Shown piece by piece: positions 33,014 through 41,626 of a DNA stretch of 64,000 nt. Position 1 is the stretch's first letter, and every line of letters starts with the position of its first letter. The translations under genes were made by a program, and so were the position numbers. The notes beneath the pieces were generated by a model. The model was given only the letters and a program-made list of their open reading frames with translations, searched no databases and had not been told where the DNA came from. Source of the DNA: Streptomyces sp. NBC_00258 (GTDB lineage: Bacteria; Actinomycetota; Actinomycetes; Streptomycetales; Streptomycetaceae); NCBI RefSeq assembly GCF_036182465.1, contig NZ_CP108081.1, positions 7,874,001-7,938,000 on the forward strand, given 5' to 3'.

Positions 33014-34195
33014 CTACGACTTGGCCCGCTCCCGGGCCAACTCCGTCGCGTCCCTCTTGAACGCCCACTCCATCTTCGGCTCCATCGCGAAGCGGAACGC
33101 CCGCTGCACAGGCGGAGTACACAGCACGGTGATGACCGCCGCCGCGACGACCGTGAGGAAGATCTCGCCGAGCGGCTGGTTCAGCCACGTGTACTCGTCG
33201 TACCAGCCCCAGAAACGGGAGCCCTTGGCGAGGAAGCCGTGCAGCAGATAGCCGTACAGCGTGCCCGCGCCCAGCACGGTGAACCACATCTTGCGGCGCG
33301 GCACCCAGGCGAAGAAGCACGAGGTGAGCACCATCGAGCAGCCGAACATGGCGAGTGTCATCACGACACCGGCCCACCAGGGGCCGCCCAACTCCTGGGC
33401 GCTGTCACGGTGGTAGAACCACGCCGAGCTCATGCGCGGCCCCGCCCAGTACGCGAAGACGAGCGCGCCCAGGAGGACCGGCACCGACAGGATCCGCACC
33501 TCGCGGCGCCGCATGAGCTGGAAGTGCTCGGGCTTCATGAACAGGCCCACGACGAAGAACGGCAGGAACTGCAGGACCCGCTGGAGGTCCAGGTCGTCGC
33601 CGATGTCGGGCGAGACGGAGGCGAGCATCGCGATGGCGAGCGCGAGCGGCACGGGCCAGCGCACGACCTTCCACAGCGGGACCGTCATGCGCCACACGAA
33701 CAGCGCGACCAGGAACCACGTGAGGTACCAGGGGTCGAGCAGGCTGATCGGGTGGCTCGGGTCGTCGTCCGCCCACTTCTTGAAGAGGGAGTACGCGACC
33801 TCGAAGAGGATGTACGGCACGGCGATGCCCGTGACCAGCCGCTGGAGCCGGTCGGTGCGCATGTCGAAACTGCGGGAGAAGTAGCCGGAGATGAGGATGA
33901 AGGCCGGCATGTGGAAGGTGTAGACGACCATGTAGAGCGCCTCGGCGGCACGGCTGTGGTCGGTCAGCGGTTCCCAGGCGTGACCCATCGCGACGAACAC
34001 GATCGCCAGGTACTTGGCGTTGTCGAAGAACGCGTCGCGCTGTTTGGCGGGCTTGGTGCCCGGCCCGGTGGTGGCGGTACCCGGTTGCGGGGATCCCGGG
34101 TTCCGTGGTGGTCGCGGGCTCGGTACACCCGGCGCCGGTGTCTGGGCCGACGGGAGCGGAGCCCTCTGGCCGTGCGGACGGAGCGAGTTCGTCAC
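33014..34195 (-). CDS. Membrane acyltransferase, acyltransferase-3 (OafA-like) family
   Basis: This integral membrane enzyme transfers acyl groups to sugars or polymers. It has 393 aa and about ten TM segments after a ~50-residue Pro-rich cytoplasmic start. The first TM carries FDNAKYLAIVFVAMGHAWEP, with the conserved His of the family, and HMPAFILISGYFSRS follows. YLLHGFLAKG lies late in the chain. GTG at 34195 has GGGAGGG 3-5 nt upstream and is preferred over GTG 34207. No glycosyltransferase is adjacent, so the acceptor is unknown. Confidence 0.88.
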   Translation of the reverse strand: MTNSLRPHGQRAPLPSAQTPAPGVPSPRPPRNPGSPQPGTATTGPGTKPAKQRDAFFDNAKYLAIVFVAMGHAWEPLTDHSRAAEALYMVVYTFHMPAFILISGYFSRSFDMRTDRLQRLVTGIAVPYILFEVAYSLFKKWADDDPSHPISLLDPWYLTWFLVALFVWRMTVPLWKVVRWPVPLALAIAMLASVSPDIGDDLDLQRVLQFLPFFVVGLFMKPEHFQLMRRREVRILSVPVLLGALVFAYWAGPRMSSAWFYHRDSAQELGGPWWAGVVMTLAMFGCSMVLTSCFFAWVPRRKMWFTVLGAGTLYGYLLHGFLAKGSRFWGWYDEYTWLNQPLGEIFLTVVAAAVITVLCTPPVQRAFRFAMEPKMEWAFKRDATELARERAKS

Positions 34196-34758
34196 AGACC
34201 CTCCCACCAGGAGCTGGGGGAGACGATCCTGGACCTCGCTGCGCGTGCGGGGGACGTGGCAGCGTAGAACATCTGAGGCACCCTAGCGTTGTCTGTGTGA
34301 TTTCGTAAAACCTCTGAGGCGAATCCTGCTTATCGCTGTACGGGTACCCGGTATTTGGCGAAGTCGTCATGCGGATGCCTGTGTCGATCGTCATACCGCA
34401 AGCGGGTGTTACGTCCTGATTCGTCACGACTAAATGGTGCATAACGTCTGCGGGCGACTCTGGTGAAATGTCCGGTTGATTCGTCTTTAGTGACCCGTCT
34501 TCAGTCTCGCCACTGTGCCTGTGGCAACAATTCGAATTGGCTGCGAACACGTTGTGTGGACGAGTGTGTGGACATGGAAACGATCTTCCTGAATTTCCCG
34601 TGAGAGGGATCGCTCGAATTGCCGTGCGACGCCCGGCCGTTCGCGTCCGTGACCGATGGATGGCTCACCCGCCGCATACGCCGGGCTGGTTGGTGGCACG
34701 ATGGTTCTGGCGGGGGTGTGCGGGGTTGCACCTCCGGGCCGGGAGAGCGGACCGACCG
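34196..34758. other. Intergenic region with lower GC
   Basis: In these ~560 bp I see no convincing gene. The part 34270-34500 is clearly less GC-rich than its surroundings and should hold the promoter of the acyltransferase. Short frames on both strands lack ribosome sites and recognisable sequence. Confidence 0.6.
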
Positions 34759-34764
34759 TAGGGT
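34759..34764 (+). promoter_or_regulatory. -10 box of the small membrane protein gene
   Basis: TAGGGT, a common Streptomyces -10 form, ends 10 nt before the GTG start. The transcript would then have only a few leader bases. Confidence 0.45.
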
Positions 34765-34774
34765 GTGATCAGTT

Positions 34775-34969
34775 GTGGCCATTTCGCTGTCAGTGGTGCT
34801 TCTGTTGGGGATCGTCCTGGTGGTGTTGATACGAGGGGGATCGATCAAGGGCGGGCCGGCGGTGGTCGCCGTGCTCTTCGGTTTCTTCCTCGCCTCCACA
34901 GGCATGGCGGACGACATCCAACGGTTCCTCAACTCGGTAGCGGAGACCATCAACTCGATCCAGTTCTGA
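34775..34969 (+). CDS. Small conserved membrane protein
   Basis: This 64-aa protein has one or two hydrophobic helices. The N-terminal run SLSVVLLLGIVLVVLIRGG is followed by a short charged turn and GPAVVAVLFGFFLASTG. A polar tail (DDIQRFLNSVAETINSIQF) ends the chain. I believe close relatives are common in Streptomyces, some next to plasmid-transfer genes, but no function is known to me. GTG at 34775 has a weak ribosome site and a close -10, so it may be leaderless. Confidence 0.7.
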   Translation: MAISLSVVLLLGIVLVVLIRGGSIKGGPAVVAVLFGFFLASTGMADDIQRFLNSVAETINSIQF

Positions 34970-35330
34970 GCGGCTCCGGGACGCCCCGGCGGACGACGGC
35001 ACCGGGGGAGCGGACGGGGATGGGGCTGCGCGACTCCCGACCCGTCGGAGGTTGCGCGGTCACGGCATCCGGCAGCGCCTGGAACACGGCGCCCCGGGTC
35101 ACCGAGGACGAACCCGAACTCCACGGCGTACCGGAAGAGTTGCTCCCCTCGAAGCGCACGCCGGCGCGAGCTCCTGGACGGCGACGGCCTGTATGTGACG
35201 GCCTGTATGTGCCGTACGGAATCCGCTCGGTCCACGCGGTGGACGTCCGGGCCCTCTCGCCGACGTACGACTTCTCATCCGTTCTCCGTCTTCTTCCCAG
35301 CCGTCCTCTCGACCCAAGGAGCCCGAGGAA
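34970..35330. other. Intergenic region, no gene seen
   Basis: The region holds a perfect 14-bp tandem duplication (gacggcctgtatgt at 35183-35196 and 35197-35210) and nothing else I can name. The downstream hydrolase promoter is probably near 35260-35310. Confidence 0.5.
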
Positions 35331-36170
35331 GTGAGCCCCGAGACCACCTGGCAGTTGCGTGAGAGTTGGGAGAGCCCCGTCGGAACCCTCCGGTGGGACC
35401 GCCTCGGGCCGGAGGACGGGCCGCCCGTGGTGCTGCTGCACGGCACCCCGTTCTCGTCGTACGTGTGGCACGACATCGCCCCGGCGCTCGCGGCCGACGG
35501 CCACCGGGTCCACGTCTGGGACATGCCCGGCTACGGCAGCTCCCAGAAGAGTGACGGCCAGGACGTGTCCCTCAAGGCGCAGGGCGAGGTGTTCGCCGAG
35601 TTCCTGGAGGTCTGGGGGCTGTCGAACCCGTCGGTGATCGCGCACGACTTCGGCGGCTGCGTCGCACTGCGCGCGCATCTGCTGCACAAGGCCGAGTACC
35701 GGCGCCTCGCCCTGGTCGACCCCGTCGCGCTCGCCCCCTGGGGCTCACCCTTCTTCCGCCTGGTCGCCGAGCACGCGGCGGTCTTCGAGCAACTGCCCGC
35801 ACCGCTGCACGAGGCCCTGGTCCGCGAGTACGTGAGTTCCGCGAGCCATCGGGGACTGCTGCCCGAGGCGCTGGAGGCACTGGTAGCCCCCTGGGCGGAC
35901 TCGGAGGGACAGGCGGCGTTCTACCGCCAGATCGCCCAGGCCGACCAGCGCCACACGGACGAGATCCAACCGCTCTATCCCACGCTGAACCTGCCCGTCA
36001 CCGTCTGCTGGGCCACCGAGGACACCTGGATCCCACCCGCCAAGGGAGAGGAACTCGCGTCCCTGATCCCGGGCGCCCGCCTCCGCCCGATCCCGGACGC
36101 GGGCCACCTGGTCCCCCTGGACGCCCCGGCCCGCCTCCTGGGCGAGCTGATCGCCTTCCTCCGGAACTGA
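35331..36170 (+). CDS. Alpha/beta hydrolase with Asp nucleophile (dehalogenase/epoxide-hydrolase type)
   Basis: This protein has 279 aa. The oxyanion-hole motif is VVLLHGTPFSS, the nucleophile elbow is VIAHDFGGC with Asp106 in place of the usual Ser, the acid is in TEDTWIPP and the His is His259 in DAGHLVPLD. An Asp nucleophile is typical of haloalkane dehalogenases, fluoroacetate dehalogenases and epoxide hydrolases. The substrate cannot be read. GTG at 35331 has AAGGAG 9 nt upstream. Confidence 0.85.
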   Translation: MSPETTWQLRESWESPVGTLRWDRLGPEDGPPVVLLHGTPFSSYVWHDIAPALAADGHRVHVWDMPGYGSSQKSDGQDVSLKAQGEVFAEFLEVWGLSNPSVIAHDFGGCVALRAHLLHKAEYRRLALVDPVALAPWGSPFFRLVAEHAAVFEQLPAPLHEALVREYVSSASHRGLLPEALEALVAPWADSEGQAAFYRQIAQADQRHTDEIQPLYPTLNLPVTVCWATEDTWIPPAKGEELASLIPGARLRPIPDAGHLVPLDAPARLLGELIAFLRN

Positions 36171-36260
36171 ACCCGCGACGCTGAAACCCGCGACCCGCTC
36201 CGGAAACGCGTCAGGGCCAGGTCGGAGAATCAATCTCCGACCTGGCCCTGAGCCGTACAG

Positions 36261-36331
36261 AGCGGGCGACGGGAATCGAACCCGCGTAGCTAGTTTGGAA
36301 GACTAGGGCTCTACCATTGAGCTACGCCCGC
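36261..36331 (-). tRNA. tRNA-Gly (anticodon TCC)
   Basis: A 71-nt cloverleaf is visible: 7-bp acceptor stem GCGGGCG/CGCCCGC, D-loop with AATGGTAGA, anticodon stem CTAGT/ACTAG with loop CTTCCAA, and T-arm CGGGTTCGATTCCCG. CCA is not encoded (CTG follows the discriminator base). Confidence 0.96.
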
Positions 36332-36484
36332 GCAGGACGCGCCGCAGGTCAGTGACGCGCGGCACGGAAGTATCGTAGCGGGTCGCACCCCCTCGTCGCA
36401 CACCCCGTTCCGGAGGGCCCGAGTGCCCCGTGAAATGCGGGAGCCGCGCCGCCTGCGGGCATGTACCCTACGTCTCGCACCAGA

Positions 36485-36558
36485 CGGGGTGTGGCGCAGC
36501 TTGGTAGCGCGTCCGCTTTGGGAGCGGAAGGCCGTGGGTTCAAATCCCGCCACCCCGA
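36485..36558 (+). tRNA. tRNA-Pro (anticodon TGG)
   Basis: A 74-nt cloverleaf is visible: acceptor CGGGGTG/CACCCCG, anticodon loop TTTGGGA within CCGCT/AGCGG, and T-arm GTGGGTTCAAATCCCGC. The encoded CCA follows directly at 36559-36561. It is divergent from tRNA-Gly, 154 nt away. Confidence 0.96.
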
Positions 36559-36602
36559 CCACCGTGCCGGACCACTGTGTCGGACATCGGCAAGATCACC
36601 TT

Positions 36603-36631
36603 TTGGGGCGTGTCCCGCCTGCGGCTAGTAT
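36603..36631 (+). promoter_or_regulatory. Vegetative promoter of tig
   Basis: TTGGGG (36603-36608), a 17-nt spacer and TAGTAT (36626-36631) form a good sigma-HrdB-type promoter. It gives a ~120-nt 5' UTR before the tig start. Confidence 0.6.
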
Positions 36632-36759
36632 GCAAACTGCGCGCCCGTGTGTCTGCATTGTTACGTCCCTCAAGGGCCGCCAATCCGCTGAGGCTCCGCC
36701 GTATCCGGCGGAGAACGTCAGCAGAACCCAAAGAAGTCAGCCCCCAAGGAGACCGAACC

Positions 36760-38190
36760 GTGAAGAGCGCCGTGGAGACCCTGAACCCGACCCGGGTTCG
36801 GCTCAGCATCGAGGTGCCCTTCGAGGAGCTCAAGGACAGCCTCGACGCGGCGTACAAGAAGATCAACCAGCAGGTCACGGTGAAGGGGTTCCGGAAGGGC
36901 AAGATTCCGGCTCGTGTCATCGACCAGCGGTTCGGCCGCGGTGCGGTTCTTGAGGAAGCGGTCAACGACGCGCTTCCGAAGTTCTACACCGACGCGGTCA
37001 ACGAGGCCGAGCTGAACGTCCTCGGCCAGCCCGAGGTCGACATCACGGAGCTGAAGGACGGCGAGACGCTGAACTTCACCGCCGAGGTCGACGTCCGCCC
37101 GGCCATCGAGATCCCGGACTACTCCGGCATCGAGGTCGAGGTCGACGCAGTCGAGGTCAGCGAGGAGGACGTCGACAAGGCCGTCGAGGAGCTGCGTGAG
37201 CGCTTCGCCTCGACCGCACCTGTCGAGCGTGCCGCCGAGGACGGCGACGTCGTCACCCTCGACCTGGAGGCCAAGGTCGACGGCGAGGTCCTGGAGGACG
37301 GCGTCGCGAGCGGCGTCTCCTACACCATCGGTTCCGGTGAGCTGCTGGACGGCATCGACGACGCCGTGACGGGTGTGGAGGCCGGTGGCGAGGCCACCTT
37401 CGCCTCCGAGCTCAAGGGCGGCTCGGCGGCCGGCAAGGAGGCCGAGGTCACCGTCAAGGTCACCCAGGTCGCCAAGCGCGAACTGCCCGAGCTGGACGAC
37501 GACTTCGCGCAGCTCGCGTCCGAGTTCGACACCCTCGAGGAGATGCGCGACGACAGCCGCAAGCGCCTCGAGAACATGAAGCAGTACGACCAGGCCACGC
37601 AGGCCCAGGAGCGAGTCCTGGAGAAGCTGCTGGAGCTCGTCGAGGTGCCCGTCCCCGAGAAGCTGCTCGAGGACGAGATCAACACCCGCAAGCACAACCT
37701 GGAGCACCACCAGCTCGGCCAGATGGGTCTGGACCTGGAGAAGTACCTCGAGATCCAGGGCAAGACGGCCGAGGAGTTCGACGCCGAGACCAAGGAAGCG
37801 GCGGTCAAGGGCATCAAGACGCAGTTCGTCCTGGACGAGCTCGTCAACAAGGAGAAGCTGAACGTCAACCAGGAGGAGCTCACCGAGCACCTCATGCGGC
37901 GCGCCGCCTCCTCCGGCATGTCCCCCGACCAGTTCGCCCAGCAGGTCGTCGAGGGTGGCCAGGTCCCGATGCTCGTCGGCGAGGTCGCCCGCGGCAAGGC
38001 CCTGGCCGTCGTGGTCGAGGCCGCCACGGTGAAGGACACCAACGGCGAGCTCGTCGACCTGGACGACGAGGACGAGGACGAGGCCTCTGCCGAGGACTCG
38101 ACCGAGGAAGCGTCCGAGGAGGCCCCCGCGGCCGCCGAGGCCCCCAAGGCCGACGCCGCCGAGGCCTCCGAGGAGAAGACCGAGGCCTGA
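36760..38190 (+). CDS. tig: Trigger factor
   Basis: This is the ribosome-associated chaperone and prolyl isomerase, which binds nascent chains at the exit tunnel. It has 476 aa. The ribosome-binding signature GFRKGKIP is at 43-50. The FKBP-like PPIase domain follows at about 150-245 (DGDVVTLDLEAKVDGEVLED, LLDGIDDAVTGVEAGGEATF), then the helical chaperone domain. The last ~45 residues are a very acidic Glu/Ala tail, common in Streptomyces. GTG at 36760 has AAGGAG 8 nt upstream. It lies upstream of clpP1-clpP2-clpX, as in mycobacteria. Confidence 0.97.
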   Translation: MKSAVETLNPTRVRLSIEVPFEELKDSLDAAYKKINQQVTVKGFRKGKIPARVIDQRFGRGAVLEEAVNDALPKFYTDAVNEAELNVLGQPEVDITELKDGETLNFTAEVDVRPAIEIPDYSGIEVEVDAVEVSEEDVDKAVEELRERFASTAPVERAAEDGDVVTLDLEAKVDGEVLEDGVASGVSYTIGSGELLDGIDDAVTGVEAGGEATFASELKGGSAAGKEAEVTVKVTQVAKRELPELDDDFAQLASEFDTLEEMRDDSRKRLENMKQYDQATQAQERVLEKLLELVEVPVPEKLLEDEINTRKHNLEHHQLGQMGLDLEKYLEIQGKTAEEFDAETKEAAVKGIKTQFVLDELVNKEKLNVNQEELTEHLMRRAASSGMSPDQFAQQVVEGGQVPMLVGEVARGKALAVVVEAATVKDTNGELVDLDDEDEDEASAEDSTEEASEEAPAAAEAPKADAAEASEEKTEA

Positions 38191-38208
38191 TCGCCTCACC
38201 AGTACGTA

Positions 38209-38244
38209 CTACGGGCCCCCGGGACATGTCCCGGGGGCCCGTAG
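38209..38244 (+). terminator. Hairpin terminator of tig
   Basis: Perfect 17-nt arms (CTACGGGCCCCCGGGAC at 38209-38225 and its complement at 38228-38244) begin 19 nt after the tig stop. Confidence 0.88.
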
Positions 38245-38252
38245 GGCCTTCC

Positions 38253-38368
38253 AGGGGCGCGGGGAACTGCGCGAGCAACCCAGGACAACCCGCACCCGCC
38301 GTTGAACATCCCGCGGCAGATGCGACCGCGCCCCCGCGGGGGCCGAGCGCGCCGTTCCCCGCGCCCCC
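38253..38368. repeat. Family A arms, spaced inverted pair
   Basis: AGGGGCGCGGGGAACTGCGC starts at 38253, and the inverse GTTCCCCGCGCCCCC lies at 38354-38368, with about 80 bp between. With the flanking DNA this fills the 410-bp tig-clpP1 gap, which otherwise holds the clpP1 promoter. Confidence 0.65.
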
Positions 38369-38420
38369 AGAAGCCGGGGCGGAGCCCGCCGTACCCCCTG
38401 CTCACCCAGCGGAGCACATG

Positions 38421-38434
38421 CGCTCACAGCGAAC
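38421..38434 (+). promoter_or_regulatory. ClgR-type operator of clpP1
   Basis: CGCTCACAGCGAAC fits the core CGCYNANRGCGWWS published for ClgR in corynebacteria, with one mismatch in the outer left base. It sits about 40 nt upstream of TAGGGT (38473-38478), a good -10 with a poor -35, as expected for an activator-dependent promoter. ClgR is known to activate clpP1-clpP2 in Streptomyces. Confidence 0.6.
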
Positions 38435-38600
38435 AGTCACCTCTCCGGGATTCCCCGGAGGGACCCGCGCGTTAGGGTCCATGAGTACGAGGGCAGGGGA
38501 GTCCCCGGAGCCGTCCGACACGGCGCGCACACGGGGTCCCACGCCCCCAGCAGAAGACGTGAGACGGCCCGGCGCCGTCGTAAGACGAGCAGGTGGATAC

Positions 38601-39218
38601 GTGACGAATCTGATGCCCACAGCCGCCGGCGACCCCATCGGTGGTGGCCTCGGCGACCAGGTCTACAACCGGCTGCTCGGCGAGCGGATCATCTTCCTCG
38701 GCCAGGCGGTCGACGACGACATCGCCAACAAGATCACGGCGCAGCTGCTGCTCCTTGCCTCCGACCCGGAGAAGGACATCTACCTCTACATCAACAGCCC
38801 CGGCGGCTCGATCACCGCCGGCATGGCGATCTACGACACCATGCAGTACATCAAGAACGACGTGGTGACGATCGCGATGGGCATGGCGGCCTCCATGGGC
38901 CAGTTCCTGCTGAGCGCGGGTACTCCGGGCAAGCGCTTCGCGCTGCCGAACGCGGAGATCCTGATCCACCAGCCCTCGGCCGGCCTCGCCGGTTCCGCGT
39001 CGGACATCAAGATCCACGCCGAGCGGCTGCTGCACACCAAGAAGCGGATGGCGGAGCTGACCTCCTTCCACACCGGCCAGACCGTGGAGCAGATCACCCG
39101 CGACTCGGACCGGGACCGCTGGTTCGACCCGATCGAGGCCAAGGCGTACGGCCTCATCGACGACATCATGCCCACCGCTGCCGGAATGCCTGGCGGCGGC
39201 GGCACCGGGGCGGCATAG
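38601..39218 (+). CDS. clpP1: ATP-dependent Clp protease proteolytic subunit 1
   Basis: This is a serine protease subunit of the double-heptamer ClpP core, 205 aa. The catalytic triad is visible: Ser98 in GMAASMGQ, His123 in ILIHQPS and Asp172 in DSDRDRWF. The start used is GTG 38601 (MTNLMPTAAGD), with AGGTGG just upstream; an earlier in-frame start near 38419 is possible but would run through the promoter. It works with ClpP2 and the ATPases ClpX or ClpC. Confidence 0.95.
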   Translation: MTNLMPTAAGDPIGGGLGDQVYNRLLGERIIFLGQAVDDDIANKITAQLLLLASDPEKDIYLYINSPGGSITAGMAIYDTMQYIKNDVVTIAMGMAASMGQFLLSAGTPGKRFALPNAEILIHQPSAGLAGSASDIKIHAERLLHTKKRMAELTSFHTGQTVEQITRDSDRDRWFDPIEAKAYGLIDDIMPTAAGMPGGGGTGAA

Positions 39219-39260
39219 GTCGGCACACAGCCGACCTCGGTGCCGGCGTAGACCGGCACC
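39217..39260 (+). promoter_or_regulatory. Tandem hairpins between clpP1 and clpP2
   Basis: AGGTCGGC/GCCGACCT (39217-39237, 5-nt loop) and GGTGCCGG/CCGGCACC (39239-39260, 6-nt loop) are two perfect 8-bp hairpins separated by one base, in a 101-bp gap. They lack T-runs, so a role in mRNA processing or partial termination is more likely than full termination. Confidence 0.5.
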
Positions 39261-39319
39261 AGCCCCTCCGAGCCCCCAGCCGACCGCCTCAGCCCTTATC
39301 AGGCTTTCCAGGAGACACA

Positions 39320-40000
39320 GTGAACGACTTCCCCGGCAGCGGCCTCTACGCCCGCACAGAGGCCGAGTACACCGGCCCTCGCGCGGAGTCCCGCTACGTC
39401 ATCCCGCGCTTCGTCGAGCGCACCTCGCAGGGCGTCCGTGAGTACGACCCGTACGCGAAGCTCTTCGAGGAGCGCGTGATCTTCCTCGGCGTGCAGATCG
39501 ACGACGCCTCCGCCAACGACGTCATGGCGCAGCTGCTGTGCCTGGAGTCGATGGACCCCGACCGGGACATCTCGGTCTACATCAACAGCCCCGGCGGCTC
39601 CTTCACGGCACTCACTGCGATTTACGACACTATGCAGTTCGTGAAGCCGGACATCCAGACGGTATGCATGGGCCAGGCCGCCTCGGCCGCCGCGATCCTG
39701 CTGGCCGCCGGTACGCCGGGCAAGCGCATGGCACTTCCGAACGCACGCGTGCTGATCCACCAGCCGTACAGCGAGACCGGCCGAGGCCAGGTCTCGGACC
39801 TCGAAATCGCGGCGAACGAGATCCTCCGCATGCGCGCCCAGCTGGAAGACATGCTGGCCAAGCACTCGACGACGCCGATCGAGAAGATCCGCGAGGACAT
39901 CGAGCGCGACAAGATCCTCACGGCCGAGGACGCGCTCTCGTACGGCCTGATCGACCAGATCATCTCGACCCGGAAGATGAACAACGCCTCGGTCGCGTGA
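39320..40000 (+). CDS. clpP2: ATP-dependent Clp protease proteolytic subunit 2
   Basis: This is the second ClpP subunit, 226 aa, with a longer N-terminal region than ClpP1. The triad is Ser122 in GQAASAAA, His147 in VLIHQPY and Asp197 in DIERDKIL. GTG at 39320 has AGGAG 7 nt upstream. It is co-transcribed with clpP1 and followed by clpX. In actinobacteria ClpP1 and ClpP2 form a mixed two-ring complex. Confidence 0.96.
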   Translation: MNDFPGSGLYARTEAEYTGPRAESRYVIPRFVERTSQGVREYDPYAKLFEERVIFLGVQIDDASANDVMAQLLCLESMDPDRDISVYINSPGGSFTALTAIYDTMQFVKPDIQTVCMGQAASAAAILLAAGTPGKRMALPNARVLIHQPYSETGRGQVSDLEIAANEILRMRAQLEDMLAKHSTTPIEKIREDIERDKILTAEDALSYGLIDQIISTRKMNNASVA

Positions 40001-40160
40001 CGCAGCGCTGTATCGTCTGCCGCTCCTTGACGCGGTTCACGACAAAGTGAACCGCGCCAAGGGGGGCCCGAACGGGGGGCTCGGCAAGGTACCGTCGGAC
40101 ATAAGGCAGCACCAGGAGCCGCTGGACCTAGGCGTCTCCCAGGCGAAGGGGAAGCACACC

Positions 40161-41447
40161 GTGGCACGCATCGGTGACGGCGGCGATCTGCTCAAGTGCT
40201 CGTTCTGTGGCAAGAGCCAGAAGCAGGTCAAGAAGCTCATCGCAGGCCCTGGTGTGTACATCTGCGACGAGTGCATCGATCTCTGCAACGAGATCATCGA
40301 GGAAGAGCTCGCGGAGACGAGCGAGGTCCGCTGGGAGGAACTCCCCAAACCTCGCGAGATCTACGAGTTCCTCGAGGGGTACGTCGTAGGCCAGGAGTCC
40401 GCCAAGAAGGCCCTCTCGGTCGCGGTGTACAACCACTACAAGCGGGTCCAGGCCGGCGAGAACAGCGCGGGTCAGAACCGCGAGGACGCCATCGAGTTGG
40501 CGAAGTCCAACATCCTGCTTCTGGGCCCCACGGGCTCGGGCAAGACGCTCCTCGCGCAGACCCTGGCACGCATGCTGAACGTCCCGTTCGCCATCGCGGA
40601 CGCGACGGCGCTGACGGAGGCCGGCTATGTCGGTGAGGACGTCGAGAACATCCTGCTGAAGCTCATCCAGGCCGCTGACTACGACGTCAAGAAGGCCGAG
40701 ACGGGCATCATCTACATCGACGAGATCGACAAGGTGGCTCGTAAGAGCGAAAACCCGTCGATCACGCGGGATGTGAGCGGCGAGGGTGTGCAGCAGGCCC
40801 TGCTGAAGATTCTCGAAGGCACCACGGCCTCGGTCCCGCCCCAGGGCGGACGCAAGCACCCGCACCAGGAGTTCATCCAGATCGACACGACGAACGTCCT
40901 GTTCATCGTGGGCGGTGCCTTCGCGGGGCTGGAGAAGCTGATCGAGTCCCGGGCCGGCGCGAAGGGCATCGGCTTCGGCGCGACGATCCGCTCGAAGCGC
41001 GAGATGGAGTCCAAGGACCAGTTCGAGGCCGTCATGCCCGAGGACCTCGTCAAGTTCGGCATGATCCCGGAGTTCATCGGCCGTCTGCCCGTCATCACTT
41101 CGGTGCACAACCTGGACCGCGAGGCCCTCCTCCAGATCCTCGTCGAGCCCCGCAACGCGCTGGTGAAGCAGTACCAGCGCCTCTTCGAACTCGACGGCGT
41201 GGAGCTGGACTTCGAGCGCGAGGCCATGGAGGCCATCGCCGACCAGGCCATCCTCCGCCAGACCGGCGCCCGAGGCCTGCGCGCCATCATGGAGGAAGTC
41301 CTCCAGTCCGTGATGTACGAGGTCCCGTCCCGCAAGGACGTGGCCCGAGTCGTCATCACGGCAGAAGCCGTCCGCTCGAACGTGAACCCGACCCTGATCC
41401 CGCGGGACGCGCGGGGGCGGGGGCCGGGGGAGCAGAAGACGGCGTAG
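40161..41447 (+). CDS. clpX: ClpX, AAA+ unfoldase of the Clp protease
   Basis: This ATPase unfolds tagged substrates and feeds them to ClpP. It has 428 aa. The N-terminal zinc domain has Cys13, Cys16, Cys35 and Cys38 (LKCSFCGKSQ, CDECIDLC). Walker A is GPTGSGKT (122-129), the pore loop is GYVGED, Walker B is IIYIDEIDK, and the IGF loop that docks ClpP is in AKGIGFGA. The arginine finger region PEFIGRLPV is also present. GTG at 40161 follows AGGGGA by 9 nt; upstream in-frame codons do not match ClpX. Confidence 0.97.
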   Translation: MARIGDGGDLLKCSFCGKSQKQVKKLIAGPGVYICDECIDLCNEIIEEELAETSEVRWEELPKPREIYEFLEGYVVGQESAKKALSVAVYNHYKRVQAGENSAGQNREDAIELAKSNILLLGPTGSGKTLLAQTLARMLNVPFAIADATALTEAGYVGEDVENILLKLIQAADYDVKKAETGIIYIDEIDKVARKSENPSITRDVSGEGVQQALLKILEGTTASVPPQGGRKHPHQEFIQIDTTNVLFIVGGAFAGLEKLIESRAGAKGIGFGATIRSKREMESKDQFEAVMPEDLVKFGMIPEFIGRLPVITSVHNLDREALLQILVEPRNALVKQYQRLFELDGVELDFEREAMEAIADQAILRQTGARGLRAIMEEVLQSVMYEVPSRKDVARVVITAEAVRSNVNPTLIPRDARGRGPGEQKTA

Positions 41448-41471
41448 CGCCTTTAGGCACATGAGGATGAG

Positions 41472-41498
41472 GGCGCTTGGCGGGTTCCGCCGGGCGCC
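41472..41498 (+). terminator. Hairpin terminator of clpX
   Basis: GGCGCTTGGCGG and CCGCCGGGCGCC pair over 12 positions, two of them G-T wobbles, around a 3-nt loop, 25 nt after the stop. Confidence 0.7.
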
Positions 41499-41626
41499 TT
41501 CAGCCGTTCTCCGTGTGGATCAAGACAAGCGCATTTCAATTATGTTGTGTCATGCGCACGCCACATGATCTATTTACCCACCGCAGGGCAGACCACCTTG
41601 CGGTGAGTAAAACGGGAGGCAAGAAC

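Noticed and set aside
34487..34699. A 70-codon minus-strand frame in the low-GC gap
   Set aside because: It has no ribosome site, no hydrophobic or conserved pattern, and poor third-position GC.
36261..36561. The tRNA pair as an integration site
   Set aside because: No integrase gene and no duplicated tRNA 3' end are seen nearby.
36423..36953. A frame running through tRNA-Pro into tig
   Set aside because: It overlaps a clear tRNA and the start of trigger factor in another frame.
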